From: Paramacrobiotus metropolitanus
Lineage: Eukaryota > Tardigrada > Eutardigrada > Parachela > Macrobiotidae
Assembly: GCF_019649055.1 (NCBI RefSeq)
Contig: NW_026570413.1
Coordinates: forward strand, 1-64,000
Direction: 5' to 3'
DNA length: 64,000 nucleotides
The position numbers were made by a program, and so were the translations under genes. Below the pieces are notes generated by a model. That model saw only the letters and a list, made by a program, of their open reading frames with translations. It searched no databases and was not told the origin of the DNA. Each line of letters starts with the position of its first letter. Position 1 is the first letter of the stretch. This document shows, piece by piece, positions 24,752 through 37,709 of this stretch.

Positions 24752-26927
24752 CTCAATAACTACGTGGTGAAACTGCTCCAAAGTCTGCTTTTAAGGGTTA
24801 TTCGATGCGCTGAGCACGAATTTCAAGTCGGTTTGCAAAAAAATTTCACCGAAAAAGTTATGGAAAACTTGACTATTCACCGGCATTTTTAGATCTCAAT
24901 AACTACGTGGTGAAACTGCTCCAAAGTCTGCTTTTAAGGGTTATTCGATGCGCTGAGCACGAATCAGATCGGTTTGCAAAAAAAATTTCACCGAAAAAGT
25001 TATGTCAGACGTGTCACATTTTCGCCATGTTGTCAGAACTCAATAACTACGTGGTGAAACTGCTCCAAAGTCTGCTTTTAAGGGTTATTCGATGCGCTGA
25101 GCACGAATTCTGAAAGTCGGTTTGCAAAAAAATTTCACCAGAAAAAGTTATGTCAGACGTGTCACATTTTCGCCATGTTGTCAGAACTCAATAACTACGT
25201 GGTGAAACTGCTCCAAAGTCTGCTTTTAAGGGTTATTCGATGCGCTGAGCACGAATTTCAAGTCGGTTTGCAAAAAAAATTTCACCGAAAAAAGTTATGG
25301 AAAACTTGACTATTCACCGGCATTTTTAGATCTCAATAACTACGTGGTGAAACTGCTCCAAAGTCTGCTTTTAAGGGTTATTCGATGCGCTGAGCACGAA
25401 TTTCAAGTCGGTTTGCAAAAAAATTTCACCGAAAAAGTTATGGAAAACTTGCATTTTCACCGGCATTTTTAGATCTCAATAACTACGTGGTGAAACTGCT
25501 CCAAAGTCTGCTTTTAAGGGTTATTCGATGCGCTGAGCACGAATCTGATATCGGTTTGCATAAAAAATTTCACCAGAAGAAGTTACTGTCAGACGTGTCA
25601 CATTTTCGCCATGTTGTCAGAACTCAATAACTACGTGGTGAAACTGCTCCAAAGTCTGCTTTTAAGGGTTATTCGATGCGCTGAGCACGAATTTCAAGTC
25701 GGTTTGCAAAAAAAATTTCACCGAAAAAAGTTATGGAAAACTTGACTATTCACCGGCATTTTTAGATCTCAATAACTACGTGGTGAAACTGCTCCAAAGT
25801 CTGCTTTTAAGGGTTATTTGATGCGCTGAGCACGAATTTCAAGTCGGTTTGCAAAAAAAATTTCACCGAAAAAAGTTATGGAAAACTTGACTTTTCACCG
25901 GCATTTTTAGATCTCAATAACTACGTGGTGAAACTGCTCCAAAGTCTGCTTTTAAGGGTTATTCGATGCGCTGAGCACGAATCTGAAATTGGTTTGCAAA
26001 AAAAATTCACCAGAAAAAGTTACTGTCAGACGTGTCACATTTTCGCCATGTTGTCAGAACTCAATAACTACGTGGTGAAACTGCTCCAAAGTCTGCTTTT
26101 AAGGGTTATTCGATGCGCTGAGCACGAATCTGAAAGTCGGTTTGCAAAAAAATTTCACCAGAAAAAGTTACTGTCAGACGTCACATTTTCGCCATGTTGT
26201 CAGAACTCAATAACTACGTGGTGAAACTGCTCCAAAGTCTGCTTTTAAGGGTTATTCGATGCGCTGAGCACGAATTTCAAGTCGGTTTGCAAAAAAAATT
26301 TCACCGAAAAAAGTTATGGAAAACTTGACTATTCACCGGCATTTTTAGATCTCAATAACTACGTGGTGAAACTGCTCCAAAGTCTGCTTTTAAGGGTTAT
26401 TCGATGCGCTGAGCACGAATTTCAAGTCGGTTTGCAAAAAAATTTCACCGAAAAAGGTTATGGAAAACTTGACTATTCACCGGCATTTTTAGATCTCAAT
26501 AACTACGTGGTGAAACTGCTCCAAAGTCTGCTTTAAGGGTTATTCGATGCGCTGAGCACGAATCTGAAAGTCGGTTTGCAAAAAAAATTTCACCGAAAAA
26601 GTTATGTCAGACGTGTCACATTTTCGCCATGTTGTCAGAACTCAATAACTACGTGGTGAAACTGCTCCAAAGTCTGCTTTTAAGGGTTATTCGATGCGCT
26701 GAGCACGAATTTCAAGTCGGTTTGCAAAAAAATTTCACCGAAAAAAGTTATGGAAAACTTGACTATTCACCGGCATTTTTAGATCTCAATAACTACGTGG
26801 TGAAACTGCTCCAAAGTCTGCTTTTAAGGGTTATTCGATGCGCTGAGCACGAATTTCAAGTCGGTTTGCAAAAAAATTTCACCGAAAAAGTTATGGAAAA
26901 CTTGACTATTCACCGGCATTTTTAGAT

Positions 26928-27516
26928 CTCAATAACTACGTGGTGAAACTGCTCCAAAGTCTGCTTTTAAGGGTTATTCGATGCGCTGAGCACGAATTCT
27001 GAAAGTCGGTTTGCAAAAAAATTTCACCGAAAAAGTTACTGTCAGACGTGTCACATTTTCGCCATGTTGTCAGAACTCAATAACTACGTGGTGAAACTGC
27101 TCCAAAGTCTGCTTTTAAGGGTTATTCGATGCGCTGAGCACGAATCTGAAATCGGTTTGCAAAAAAAATTTCACCAGAAAAAGTTATGTCAGACGTGTCA
27201 CATTTTCGCCATGTTGTCAGAACTCAATAACTACGTGGTGAAACTGCTCCAAAGTCTGCTTTTAAGGGTTATTCGATGCGCTGAGCACGAATCTGAGATC
27301 GGTTTGCAAAAAAATTTCACCAGAAAAAGTTACTGTCAGACGTGTCACATTTTCGCCATGTTGTCAGAACTCAATAACTACGTGGTGAAACTGCTCCAAA
27401 GTCTGCTTTTATGGGTTATTCGATGCGCTGAGCACGAATCTGAAATCGGTTTGCAAAAAAATTTCACCAGAAAAAGTTACTGTCAGACGTGTCACATTTT
27501 CGCCATGTTGTCAGAA
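26928..27516 (+). repeat. Run of four consecutive class B monomers
   Basis: Four B copies follow each other with no A between them. The last three start at 27076, 27223 and 27370 and are each exactly 147 bp. Because 147 is divisible by three, the forward frame stays open across the run, which explains the long but non-genic ORF there. Confidence 0.85.
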
Positions 27517-30500
27517 CTCAATAACTACGTGGTGAAACTGCTCCAAAGTCTGCTTTTAAGGGTTATTCGATGCGCTGAGCACGAATTTCAAGTCGGTTTG
27601 CAAAAAAATTTCACCGAAAAAAGTTATGGAAAACTTGCATTTTCACCGGCATTTTGGATCTCAATAACTACGTGGTGAAACTGCTCCAAAGTCTGCTTTT
27701 AAGGGTTATTCGATGCGCTGAGCACGAATCTGAAATCGGTTTGCAAAAAAAATTTCACCGAAAAAGTTACTGTCAGACGTGTCACATTTTCGCCATGTTG
27801 TCAGAACTCAATAACTACGTGGTGAAACTGCTCCAAAGTCTGCTTTTAAGGGTTATTCGATGCGCTGAGCACGAATTTCAAGTCGGTTTGCAAAAAAATT
27901 TCACCGAAAAAAGTTATGGAAAACTTGACTATTCACCGGCATTTTGGATCTCAATAACTACGTGGTGAAACTGCTCCAAAGTCTGCTTTTAAGGGTTATT
28001 CGATGCGCTGAGCACGAATTTCAAGTCGGTTTGCAAAAAAATTTCACCGAAAAAGTTATGGAAAACTTGACTATTCACCGGCATTTTTAGATCTCAATAA
28101 CTACGTGGTGAAACTGCTCCAAAGTCTGCTTTTAAGGGTTATTCGATGCGCTGAGCACGAATTTCAAGTCGGTTTGCAAAAAAATTTCACCGAAAAAAGT
28201 TATGGAAAACTTGACTATTCACCGGCATTTTAGATCTCAATAACTACGTGGTGAAACTGCTCCAAAGTCTGCTTTTAAGGGTTATTCGATGCGCTGAGCA
28301 CGAATTTCAAGTCGGTTTGCAAAAAAATTTCACCGAAAAAAGTTATGGAAAACTTGACTATTCACCGGCATTTTTAGATCTCAATAACTACGTGGTGAAA
28401 CTGCTCCAAAGTCTGCTTTTAAGGGTTATTCGATGCGCTGAGCACGAATTTCAAGTCGGTTTGCAAAAAAATTTCACCGAAAAAGTTATGGAAAACTTGA
28501 CTATTCACCGGCATTTTTAGATCTCAATAACTACGTGGTGAAACTGCTCCAAAGTCTGCTTTTAAGGGTTATTCGATGCGCTGAGCACGAATCTGAAAGT
28601 CGGTTTGCAAAAAAATTTCACCGAAAAAGTTACTGTCAGACGTGTCACATTTTCGCCATGTTGTCAGAACTCAATAACTACGTGGTGAAACTGCTCCAAA
28701 GTCTGCTTTTAAGGGTTATTCGATGCGCTGAGCACGAATTCTGAAAGTCGGTTTGCAAAAAAATTTCACCAGAAAAAGTTACTGTCAGACGTGTCACATT
28801 TTCGCCATGTTGTCAGAACTCAATAACTACGTGGTGAAACTGCTCCAAAGTCTGCTTTTAAGGGTTATTCGATGCGCTGAGCACGAATCTGAGGTCGGTT
28901 TGCAAAAAAATTTCACCGAAAAAGTTACTGTCAGACGTGTCACATTTTCGCCATGTTGTCAGAACTCAATAACTACGTGGTGAAACTGCTCCAAAGTCTG
29001 CTTTTAAGGGTTATTCGTGCGCTGAGCACGAATCTGAAATCGGTTTGCAAAAAAATTTCACCGAAAAAGTTACTGTCAGACGTGTCACATTTTCGCCATG
29101 TTGTCAGAACTCAATAACTACGTGGTGAAACTGCTCCAAAGTCTGCTTTTAAGGGTTATTCGATGCGCTGAGCACGAATTTCAAGTCGGTTTGCAAAAAA
29201 ATTTCACCGAAAAAGTTATGGAAAACTTGACTATTCACCGGCATTTTTAGATCTCAATAACTACGTGGTGAAACTGCTCCAAAGTCTGCTTTTAAGGGTT
29301 ATTCGATGCGCTGAGCACGAATTTCAAGTCGGTTTGCAAAAAATTTCACCAGAAAAAGTTACTGTCAGACGTGTCACATTTTCGCCATGTTGTCAGAACT
29401 CAATAACTACGTGGTGAAACTGCTCCAAAGTCTGCTTTTAAGGGTTATTCGATGCGCTGAGCACGAATTTCAAGTCGGTTTGCAAAAAAATTTCACCGAA
29501 AAAGTTATGGAAAACTTGACTATTCTTCGGCATTTTTAGATCTCAATAACTACGTGGTGAAACTGCTCCAAAGTCTGCTTTTAAGGGTTATTCGATGCGC
29601 TGAGCACGAATCTCAAGTCGGTTTGCAAAAAAAATTTCACCGAAAAAGTTATGGAAAACTTGCATTTTCACCGGCATTTTGGATCTCAATAACTACGTGG
29701 TGAAACTGCTCCAAAGTCTGCTTTTAAGGGTTATTCGATGCGCTGAGCACGAATCTGAAATCGGTTTGCAAAAAAATTTCACCAGAAAAAGTTACTGTCA
29801 GACGTGTCACATTTTCGCCATGTTGTCAGAACTCAATAACTACGTGGTGAAACTGCTCCAAAGTCTGCTTTTAAGGGTTATTCGATGCGCTGAGCACGAA
29901 TTTCAAGTCGGTTTGCAAAAAAATTTCACCGAAAAAGTTATGGAAAACTTGACTATTCACCGGCATTTTTAGATCTCAATAACTACGTGGTGAAACTGCT
30001 CCAAAGTCTGCTTTTAAGGGTTATTCGATGCGCTGAGCACGAATTCTGAAAGTCGGTTTGCAAAAAAATTTCACCAGAAAAAGTTACTGTCAGACGTGTC
30101 ACATTTTCGCCATGTTGTCAGAACTCAATAACTACGTGGTGAAACTGCTCCAAAGTCTGCTTTTAAGGGTTATTCGATGCGCTGAGCACGAATCTGAAAT
30201 CGGTTTGCAAAAAAAATTTCACCAGAAAAAGTTACTGTCAGACGTGTCACATTTTCGCCATGTTGTCAGAACTCAATAACTACGTGGTGAAACTGCTCCA
30301 AAGTCTGCTTTTAAGGGTTATTCGATGCGCTGAGCACGAATTTCAAGTCGGTTTGCAAAAAAATTTCACCGAAAAAGTTATGGAAAACTTGACATATTTC
30401 ACCGGCATTTTTAGATCTCAATAACTACGTGGTGAAACTGCTCCAAAGTCTGCTTTTAAGGGTTATTCGATGCGCTGAGCACGAATTTCAAGTCGGTTTG

Positions 30501-30705
30501 CAAAAAAATTTCACCGAAAAAGTTATGGAAAACTTGATTTTCACCGGCATTTTTAGATCTCAATAACTACGTGGTGAAACTGCTCCAAAGTCTGCTTTTA
30601 AGGGTTATTCGATGCGCTGAGCACGAATCTGAAATCGGTTTGCAAAAAAATTTCACCAGAAAAAGTTACTGTCAGACGTGTCACATTTTCGCCATGTTGT
30701 CAGAA

Positions 30706-30853
30706 CTCAATAACTACGTGGTGAAACTGCTCCAAAGTCTGCTTTTAAGGGTTATTCGATGCGCTGAGCACGAATTTCAAGTCGGTTTGCAAAAAATTTC
30801 ACCAGAAAAGTTATGGAAAACTCTGACTATTCATTTTCGCCATGTTGTCAGAA
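30706..30853 (+). repeat. Chimeric A/B satellite monomer
   Basis: The 5' variable part is class A (TTTCAAGTCGG). It then has B-like CACCAGAAAAG, class A GTTATGGAAAAC, a private CTCTGACTATTC, and a class B ending (TTTTCGCCATGTTGTCAG). The breakpoint falls in the same interval as the other chimeras. Confidence 0.78.
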
Positions 30854-31001
30854 CTCAATAACTACGTGGTGAAACTGCTCCAAAGTCTGCTTTTAAGGGT
30901 TATTCGATGCGCTGAGCACGAATCTGAAATCGGTTTGCAAAAAAAATTTCACCAGAAAAAGTTACTGTCAGACGTGTCACATTTTCGCCATGTTGTCAGA
31001 A

Positions 31002-34000
31002 CTCAATAACTACGTGGTGAAACTGCTCCAAAGTCTGCTTTTAAGGGTTATTCGATGCGCTGAGCACGAATCTGAAAGTCGGTTTGCAAAAAAATTTCAC
31101 CAGAAAAAGTTACTGTCAGACGTGTCACATTTTCGCCATGTTGTCAGAACTCAATAACTACGTGGTGAAACTGCTCCAAAGTCTGCTTTTAAGGGTTATT
31201 CGATGCGCTGAGTACGATTCTGAAGTCGGTTTGCAAAAAAATTTCACCGAAAAAGTTACTGTCAGACGTCACATTTTCGCCATGTTGTCAGAACTCAATA
31301 ACTACGTGGTGAAACTGCTCCAAAGTCTGCTTTTAAGGGTTATTCGATGCGCTGAGCACGAATCTGAAATCGGTTTGCAAAAAAATTTCACCAGAAAAAG
31401 TTACTGTCAGACGTGTCACATTTTCGCCATGTTGTCAGAACTCAATAACTACGTGGTGAAACTGCTCCAAAGTCTGCTTTTAAGGGTTATTCGATGCGCT
31501 GAGCACGAATTTCAAGTCGGTTTGCAAAAAAAATTTCACCGAAAAAAGTTATGGAAAACTTGACTTTCTACCGGCATTTTTGGATCTCAATAACTACGTG
31601 GTGAAACTGCTCCAAAGTCTGCTTTTAAGGGTTATTCGATGCGCTGAGCACGAATCTGAAATCGGTTTGCAAAAAAATTTCACCAGAAAAAGTTACTGTC
31701 AGACGTGTCACATTTTCGCCATGTTGTCAGAACTCAATAACTACGTGGTGAAACTGCTCCAAAGTCTGCTTTTATAAGTTATTCGATGCGCTGAGCACGA
31801 ATTTCAAAGTCGGTTTGCAAAAAAATTTCACCGAAAAAGTTACTGTCAGACGTGTCACATTTTCGCCATGTTGTCAGAACTCAATAACTACGTGGTGAAA
31901 CTGCTCCAAAGTCTGCTTTTAGGGTTATTCGATGCGCTGAGCACGAATCTGAAATCGGTTTGCAAAAAAATTTCACCAGAAAAAGTTACTGTCAGACGTG
32001 TCACATTTTCGCCATGTTGTCAGAACTCAATAACTACGTGGTGAAACTGCTCCAAAGTCTGCTTTTAAGGGTTATTCGATGCGCTGAGCACGAATTTCAA
32101 GTCGGTTTGCAAAAAAATTTCACCGAAAAAGTTATGGAAAACTTGACTTTTCACCGGCATTTTGGATCTCAATAACTACGTGGTGAAACTGCTCCAAAGT
32201 CTGCTTTTAAGGGTTATTCGATGCGCTGAGCACGAATCTGAAATCGGTTTGCAAAAAAATTTCACCAGAAAAAGTTACTGTCAGACGTGTCACATTTTCG
32301 CCATGTTGTCAGAACTCAATAACTACGTGGTGAAACTGCTCCAAAGTCTGCTTTTAAGGGTTATTCGATGCGCTGAGCACGAATTTCAAGTCGGTTTGCA
32401 AAAAAATTTCACCGAAAAAAGTTATGGAAAACTTGACTTTCACCGGCATTTTGGATCTCAATAACTACGTGGTGAAACTGCTCCAAAGTCTGCTTTTAAG
32501 GGTTATTCGATGCGCTGAGCACGAATCTGAAATAGGTTCGCAAAAAAAATTTCACCAGAAAAAGTTACTGTCAGACGTGTCACATTTTCGCCATGGTGTC
32601 AGAACTCAATAACTACGTGGTGAAACTGCTCCAAAGTCTGCTTTTAAGGGTTATTCGATGCGCTGAGCACGAATTTTGAAAGTCGGTTTGCAAAAAAAAT
32701 TTCACCGAAAAAGTTACTGTCAGACGTGTCACATTTTCGCCATGGTGTCAGAACTCAATAACTACGTGGTGAAACTGCTCCAAAGTCTGCTTTTAAGGGT
32801 TATTCGATGCGCTGAGCACGAATCTGAAATCGGTTTGCAAAAAAATTTTCACCAGAAAAAGTTACTGTCAGACGTGTCACATTTTCGCCATGTTGTCAGA
32901 ACTCAATAACTACGTGGTGAAACTGCTCCAAAGTCTGCTTTTAAGGGTTATTCGATGCGCTGAGCACGAATTTCAAGTCGGTTTGCAAAAAAATTTCACC
33001 GAAAAAGTTATGGAAAACTTGACTTTCACCGGCATTTTGGATCTCAATAACTACGTGGTGAAACTGCTCCAAAGTCTGCTTTTAAGGGTTATTCGATGCG
33101 CTGAGCACGAATCTGAAATCGGTTTGCAAAAAAATTTCACCAGAAAAAGTTACTGTCAGACGTGTCACATTTTCGCCATGTTGTCAGAACTCAATAACTA
33201 CGTGGTGAAACTGCTCCAAAGTCTGCTTTTAAGGGTTATTCGATGCGCTGAGCACGAATTTCAAATCGGTTTGCAAAAAAATTTCACCGAAAAAAGTTAC
33301 TGTCAGACGTGTCACATTTTCACCATGTTGTCAGAACTCAATAACTACGTGGTGAAACTGCTCCAAAGTCTGCTTTTAAGGGTTATTCGATGCGCTGAGC
33401 ACGAATCTGAAATCGGTTTGCAAAAAAATTTCACCAGAAAAAGTTACTGTCAGACGTGTCACATTTTCGCCATGTTGTCAGAACTCAATAACTACGTGGT
33501 GAAACTGCTCCAAAGTCTGCTTTTAAGGGTTATTCGATGCGCTGAGCACGAATTTCAAGTCGGTTTGCAAAAAAATTTCACCGAAAAAAGTTATGGAAAA
33601 CTTGCATTTTCACCGGCATTTTGGATCTCAATAACTACGTGGTGAAACTGCTCCAAAGTCTGCTTTTAAGGGTTATTCGATGCGCTGAGCACGAATCTGA
33701 AATCGGTTTGCAAAAAAATTTCACCAGAAAAAGTTACTGTCAGACGTGTCACATTTTCGCCATGTTGTCAGAACTCAATAACTACGTGGTGAAACTGCTC
33801 CAAAGTCTGCTTTTAAGGGTTATTCGATGCGCTGAGCACGAATTTCAAGTCGGTTTGCAAAAAAAATTTCACCAGAAAAAGTTATGGAAAACTTGACTTT
33901 CACGGCATTTTAGATCTCAATAACTACGTGGTGAAACTGCTCCAAAGTCTGCTTTTAAGGGTTATTCGATGCGCTGAGCACGAATCTGAAATCGGTTTGC

Positions 34001-37000
34001 AAAAAAATTTCACCAGAAAAAGTTACTGTCAGACGTGTCACATTTTCGCCATGTTGTCAGAACTCAATAACTACGTGGTGAAACTGCTCCAAAGTCTGCT
34101 TTTAAGGGTTATTCGATGCGCTGAGCACGAATCTGAAATCGGTTTGCAAAAAAATTTCACCAGAAAAAGTTACTGTCAGACGTGTCACATTTTCGCCATG
34201 GTGTCAGAACTCAATAACTACGTGGTGAAACTGCTCCAAAGTCTGCTTTTAAGGGTTATTCGATGCGCTGAGCACGAATCTGAAATCGGTTTGCAAAAAA
34301 ATTTTCACCAGAAAAAGTTACTGTCAGACGTGTCACATTTTCGCCATGTTGTCAGAACTCAATAACTACGTGGTGAAACTGCTCCAAAGTCTGCTTTTAA
34401 GGGTTATTCGATGCGCTGAGCACGAATTTCAAGTCGGTTTGCAAAAAAAATTTCACCGAAAAAAGTTACGGAAAACTTGACTTTTCACCGGCATTTTTGG
34501 ATCTCAATAACTACGTGGTGAAACTGCTCCAAAGTCTGCTTTTAAGAGTTATTCGATGCGCTGAGCACGAATCTGAAATCGGTTTGCAAAAAAATTTCAC
34601 CAGAAAAAGTTACTGTCAGACGTGTCACATTTTCGCCATGTTGTCAGAACTCAGTAACTACGTGGTAAAACTGCTCCAAGGTCTGCTTTTAAGGGTTATT
34701 CGATGCGCTGAGCACGAATCTGAAATCGGTTTGCAAAAAAAATTTCACCAGAAAAAGTTACTGTCAGACGTGTCACATTTTCGCCATGTTGTCAGAACTC
34801 AATAACTACGTGGTGAAACTGCTCCAAAGTCTGCTTTTAAGGGTTATTCGATGCGCTGAGCACGAATCTGAAATTGGTTTGCAAAAAAATTTCACCAGAA
34901 AAAGTTACTGTCAGACGTGTCACATTTTCGCCATGTTGTCAGAACTCAATAACTACGTGGTGAAACTGCTCCAAAGTCTGCTTTTAAGGGTTATTCGATG
35001 CGCTGAGCACGAATCTGAAATTGGTTTGCAAAAAAATTTCACCAGAAAAAGTTACTGTCAGACGTGTCACATTTTCGCCATGTTGTCAGAACTCAATAAC
35101 TACGTGGTGAAACTGCTCCAAAGTCTGCTTTTAAGGGTTATTCGATGCGCTGAGCACGAATTTCAAGTCGGTTTGCAAAAAAATTTCACCGAAAAAGTTA
35201 TGGAAAACTTGACTTTTCACCGGCATTTTGGATCTCAATAACTACGTGGTGAAACTGCTCCAAAGTCTGCTTTTAAGGGTTATTCGATGCGCTGAGCACG
35301 AATCTGAAAGTCGGTTTGCAAAAAAAATTTCACCAGAAAAAGTTACTGTCAGACGTGTCACATTTTCGCCATGTTGTCAGAACTCAATAACTACGTGGTG
35401 AAACTGCTCCAAAGTCTGCTTTTAAGGGTTATTCGATGCGCTGAGCACGAATTTCAAGTCGGTTTGCAAAAAAATTTCACCGAAAAAGTTATGGAAAACT
35501 TGACTTTTCACCGGCATTTTGGATCTCAATAACTACGTGGTGAAACTGCTCCAAAGTCTGCTTTTAAGGGTTATTCGATGCGCTGAGCACGAATCTGAAA
35601 TCGGTTTGCAAAAAAATTTCACCAGAAAAAGTTACTGTCAGACGTGTCACATTTTCGCCATGTTGTCAGAACTCAATAACTACGTGGTGAAACTGCTCCA
35701 AAGTCTGCTTTTAAGGGTTATTCGATGCGCTGAGCACGAATCTGAAATCGGTTTGCAAAAAAATTTCACCAGAAAAAGTTACTGTCAGACGTGTCACATT
35801 TTCGCCATGTTGTCAGAACTCAATAACTACGTGGTGAAACTGCTCCAAAGTCTGCTTTTAAGGGTTATTCGATGCGCTGAGCACGAATCTGAAATCGGTT
35901 TGCAAAAAAATTTCACCAGAAAAAGTTACTGTCAGACGTGTCACATTTTCGCCATGTTGTCAGAACTCAATAACTACGTGGTGAAACTGCTCCAAAGTCT
36001 GCTTTTAAGGGTTATTCGATGCGCTGAGCACGAATTTCAAGTCGGTTTGCAAAAAAATTTCACCGAAAAAGTTATGGAAAACTTGACTTTTCACCGGCAT
36101 TTTGGATCTCAATAACTACGTGGTGAAACTGCTCCAAAGTCTGCTTTTAAGGGTTATTCGATGCGCTGAGCACGAATCTGAAATCGGTTTGCAAAAAAAT
36201 TTCACCAGAAAAAGTTACTGTCAGACGTGTCACATTTTCGCCATGTTGTCAGAACTCAATAACTACGTGGTGAAACTGCTCCAAAGTCTGCTTTTAAGGG
36301 TTATTCGATGCGCTGAGCACGAATCTGAAAGTCGGTTTGCAAAAAAATTTCACCAGAAAAAGTTACTGTCAGACGTGTCACATTTTCGCCATGTTGTCAG
36401 AACTCAATAACTACGTGGTGAAACTGCTCCAAAGTCTGCTTTTAAGGGTTATTCGATGCGCTGAGCACGAATCTGAAATCGGTTTGCAAAAAAATTTCAC
36501 CAGAAAAAGTTACTGTCAGACGTGTCACATTTTCGCCATGTTGTCAGAACTCAATAACTACGTGGTGAAACTGCTCCAAAGTCTGCTTTTAAGGGTTATT
36601 CGATGCGCTGAGCACGAATTTCAAGTCGGTTTGCAAAAAAATTTCACCGAAAAAAGTTATGGAAAACTTGACTTTTCACCGGCATTTTGGATCTCAATAA
36701 CTACGTGGTGAAACTGCTCCAAAGTCTGCTTTTAAGGGTTATTCGATGCGCTGAGCACGAATCTGAAATCGGTTTGCAAAAAAATTTCACCAGAAAAAGT
36801 TACTGTCAGACGTGTCACATTTTCGCCATGTTGTCAGAACTCAATAACTACGTGGTGAAACTGCTCCAAAGTCTGCTTTTAAGGGTTATTCGATGCGCTG
36901 AGCACGAATTTCAAGTCGGTTTGCAAAAAAATTTCACCGAAAAAGTTATGGAAAACTTGACTTTTCACCGGCATTTTTGGATCTCAATAACTACGTGGTG

Positions 37001-37709
37001 AAACTGCTCCAAAGTCTGCTTTTAAGGGTTATTCGATGCGCTGAGCACGAATCTCAAGTCGGTTTGCAAAAAAATTTCACCGAAAAAGTTATGGAAAACT
37101 TGACTTTTCACCGGCATTTTTAGTCTCAATAACTACGTGGTGAAACTGCTCCAAAGTCTGCTTTTAAGGGTTATTCGATGCGCTGAGCACGAATTTCAGA
37201 ATCGGTTTGCAAAAAAATTTCACCAGAAAAAGTTACTGTCAGACGTGTCACATTTTCGCCATGTTGTCAGAACTCAATAACTACGTGGTGAAACTGCTCC
37301 AAAGTCTGCTTTTAAGGGTTATTCGATGCGCTGAGCACGAATCTGAAATCGGTTTGCAAAAAAATTTCACCAGAAAAAGTTACTGTCAGACGTGTCACAT
37401 TTTCGCCATGTTGTCAGAACTCAATAACTACGTGGTGAAACTGCTCCAAAGTCTGCTTTTAAGGGTTATTCGATGCGCTGAGCACGAATCTGAAATCGGT
37501 TTGCAAAAAAATTTCACCAGAAAAAGTTACTGTCAGACGTGTCACATTTTCGCCATGTTGTCAGAACTCAATAACTACGTGGTGAAACTGCTCCAAAGTC
37601 TGCTTTTAAGGGTTATTCGATGCGCTGAGCACGAATTTCAAGTCGGTTTGCAAAAAAATTTCACCGAAAAAAGTTATGGAAAACTTGACTTTTCACCGGC
37701 ATTTTGGAT
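31002..37709 (+). repeat. Satellite domain 4: B-rich, BBBA and BBA patterns
   Basis: Two or three B monomers commonly precede each A (for example 34.5-35.2, 35.5-36.1 and 37.1-37.7 kb). A monomers now mostly read CATTTTGGATCTC; the last TAGATCTC ending I found is near 33.91 kb. B copies are nearly all of the GAAATCGG, CCAGAAAAAG subtype. Similarity among copies is clearly higher than in domains 1-3. Confidence 0.78.

Larger units (their letters stand above)
23017..31001 (+). repeat. Satellite domain 3: transition zone with runs of class B
   Basis: B becomes frequent and locally consecutive. B subtype changes here: GATATC-bearing copies persist to about 25.55 kb, while the GAAATCGG subtype first appears near 24.1 kb. 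Several B copies lack a GT and read CAGACGTCAC or CGGACGTCAC (about 24.13, 24.58 and 26.18 kb), a shortened form concentrated in this zone. A monomers still mostly end TAGATCTC. I read it as the boundary between two differently homogenised arrays. Confidence 0.75.

Noticed and set aside
31915-31930. Telomere-like TTAGGGTTA
   Set aside because: It arises from loss of one base in the usual TTTTAAGGGTTA of a single monomer and is not tandem.
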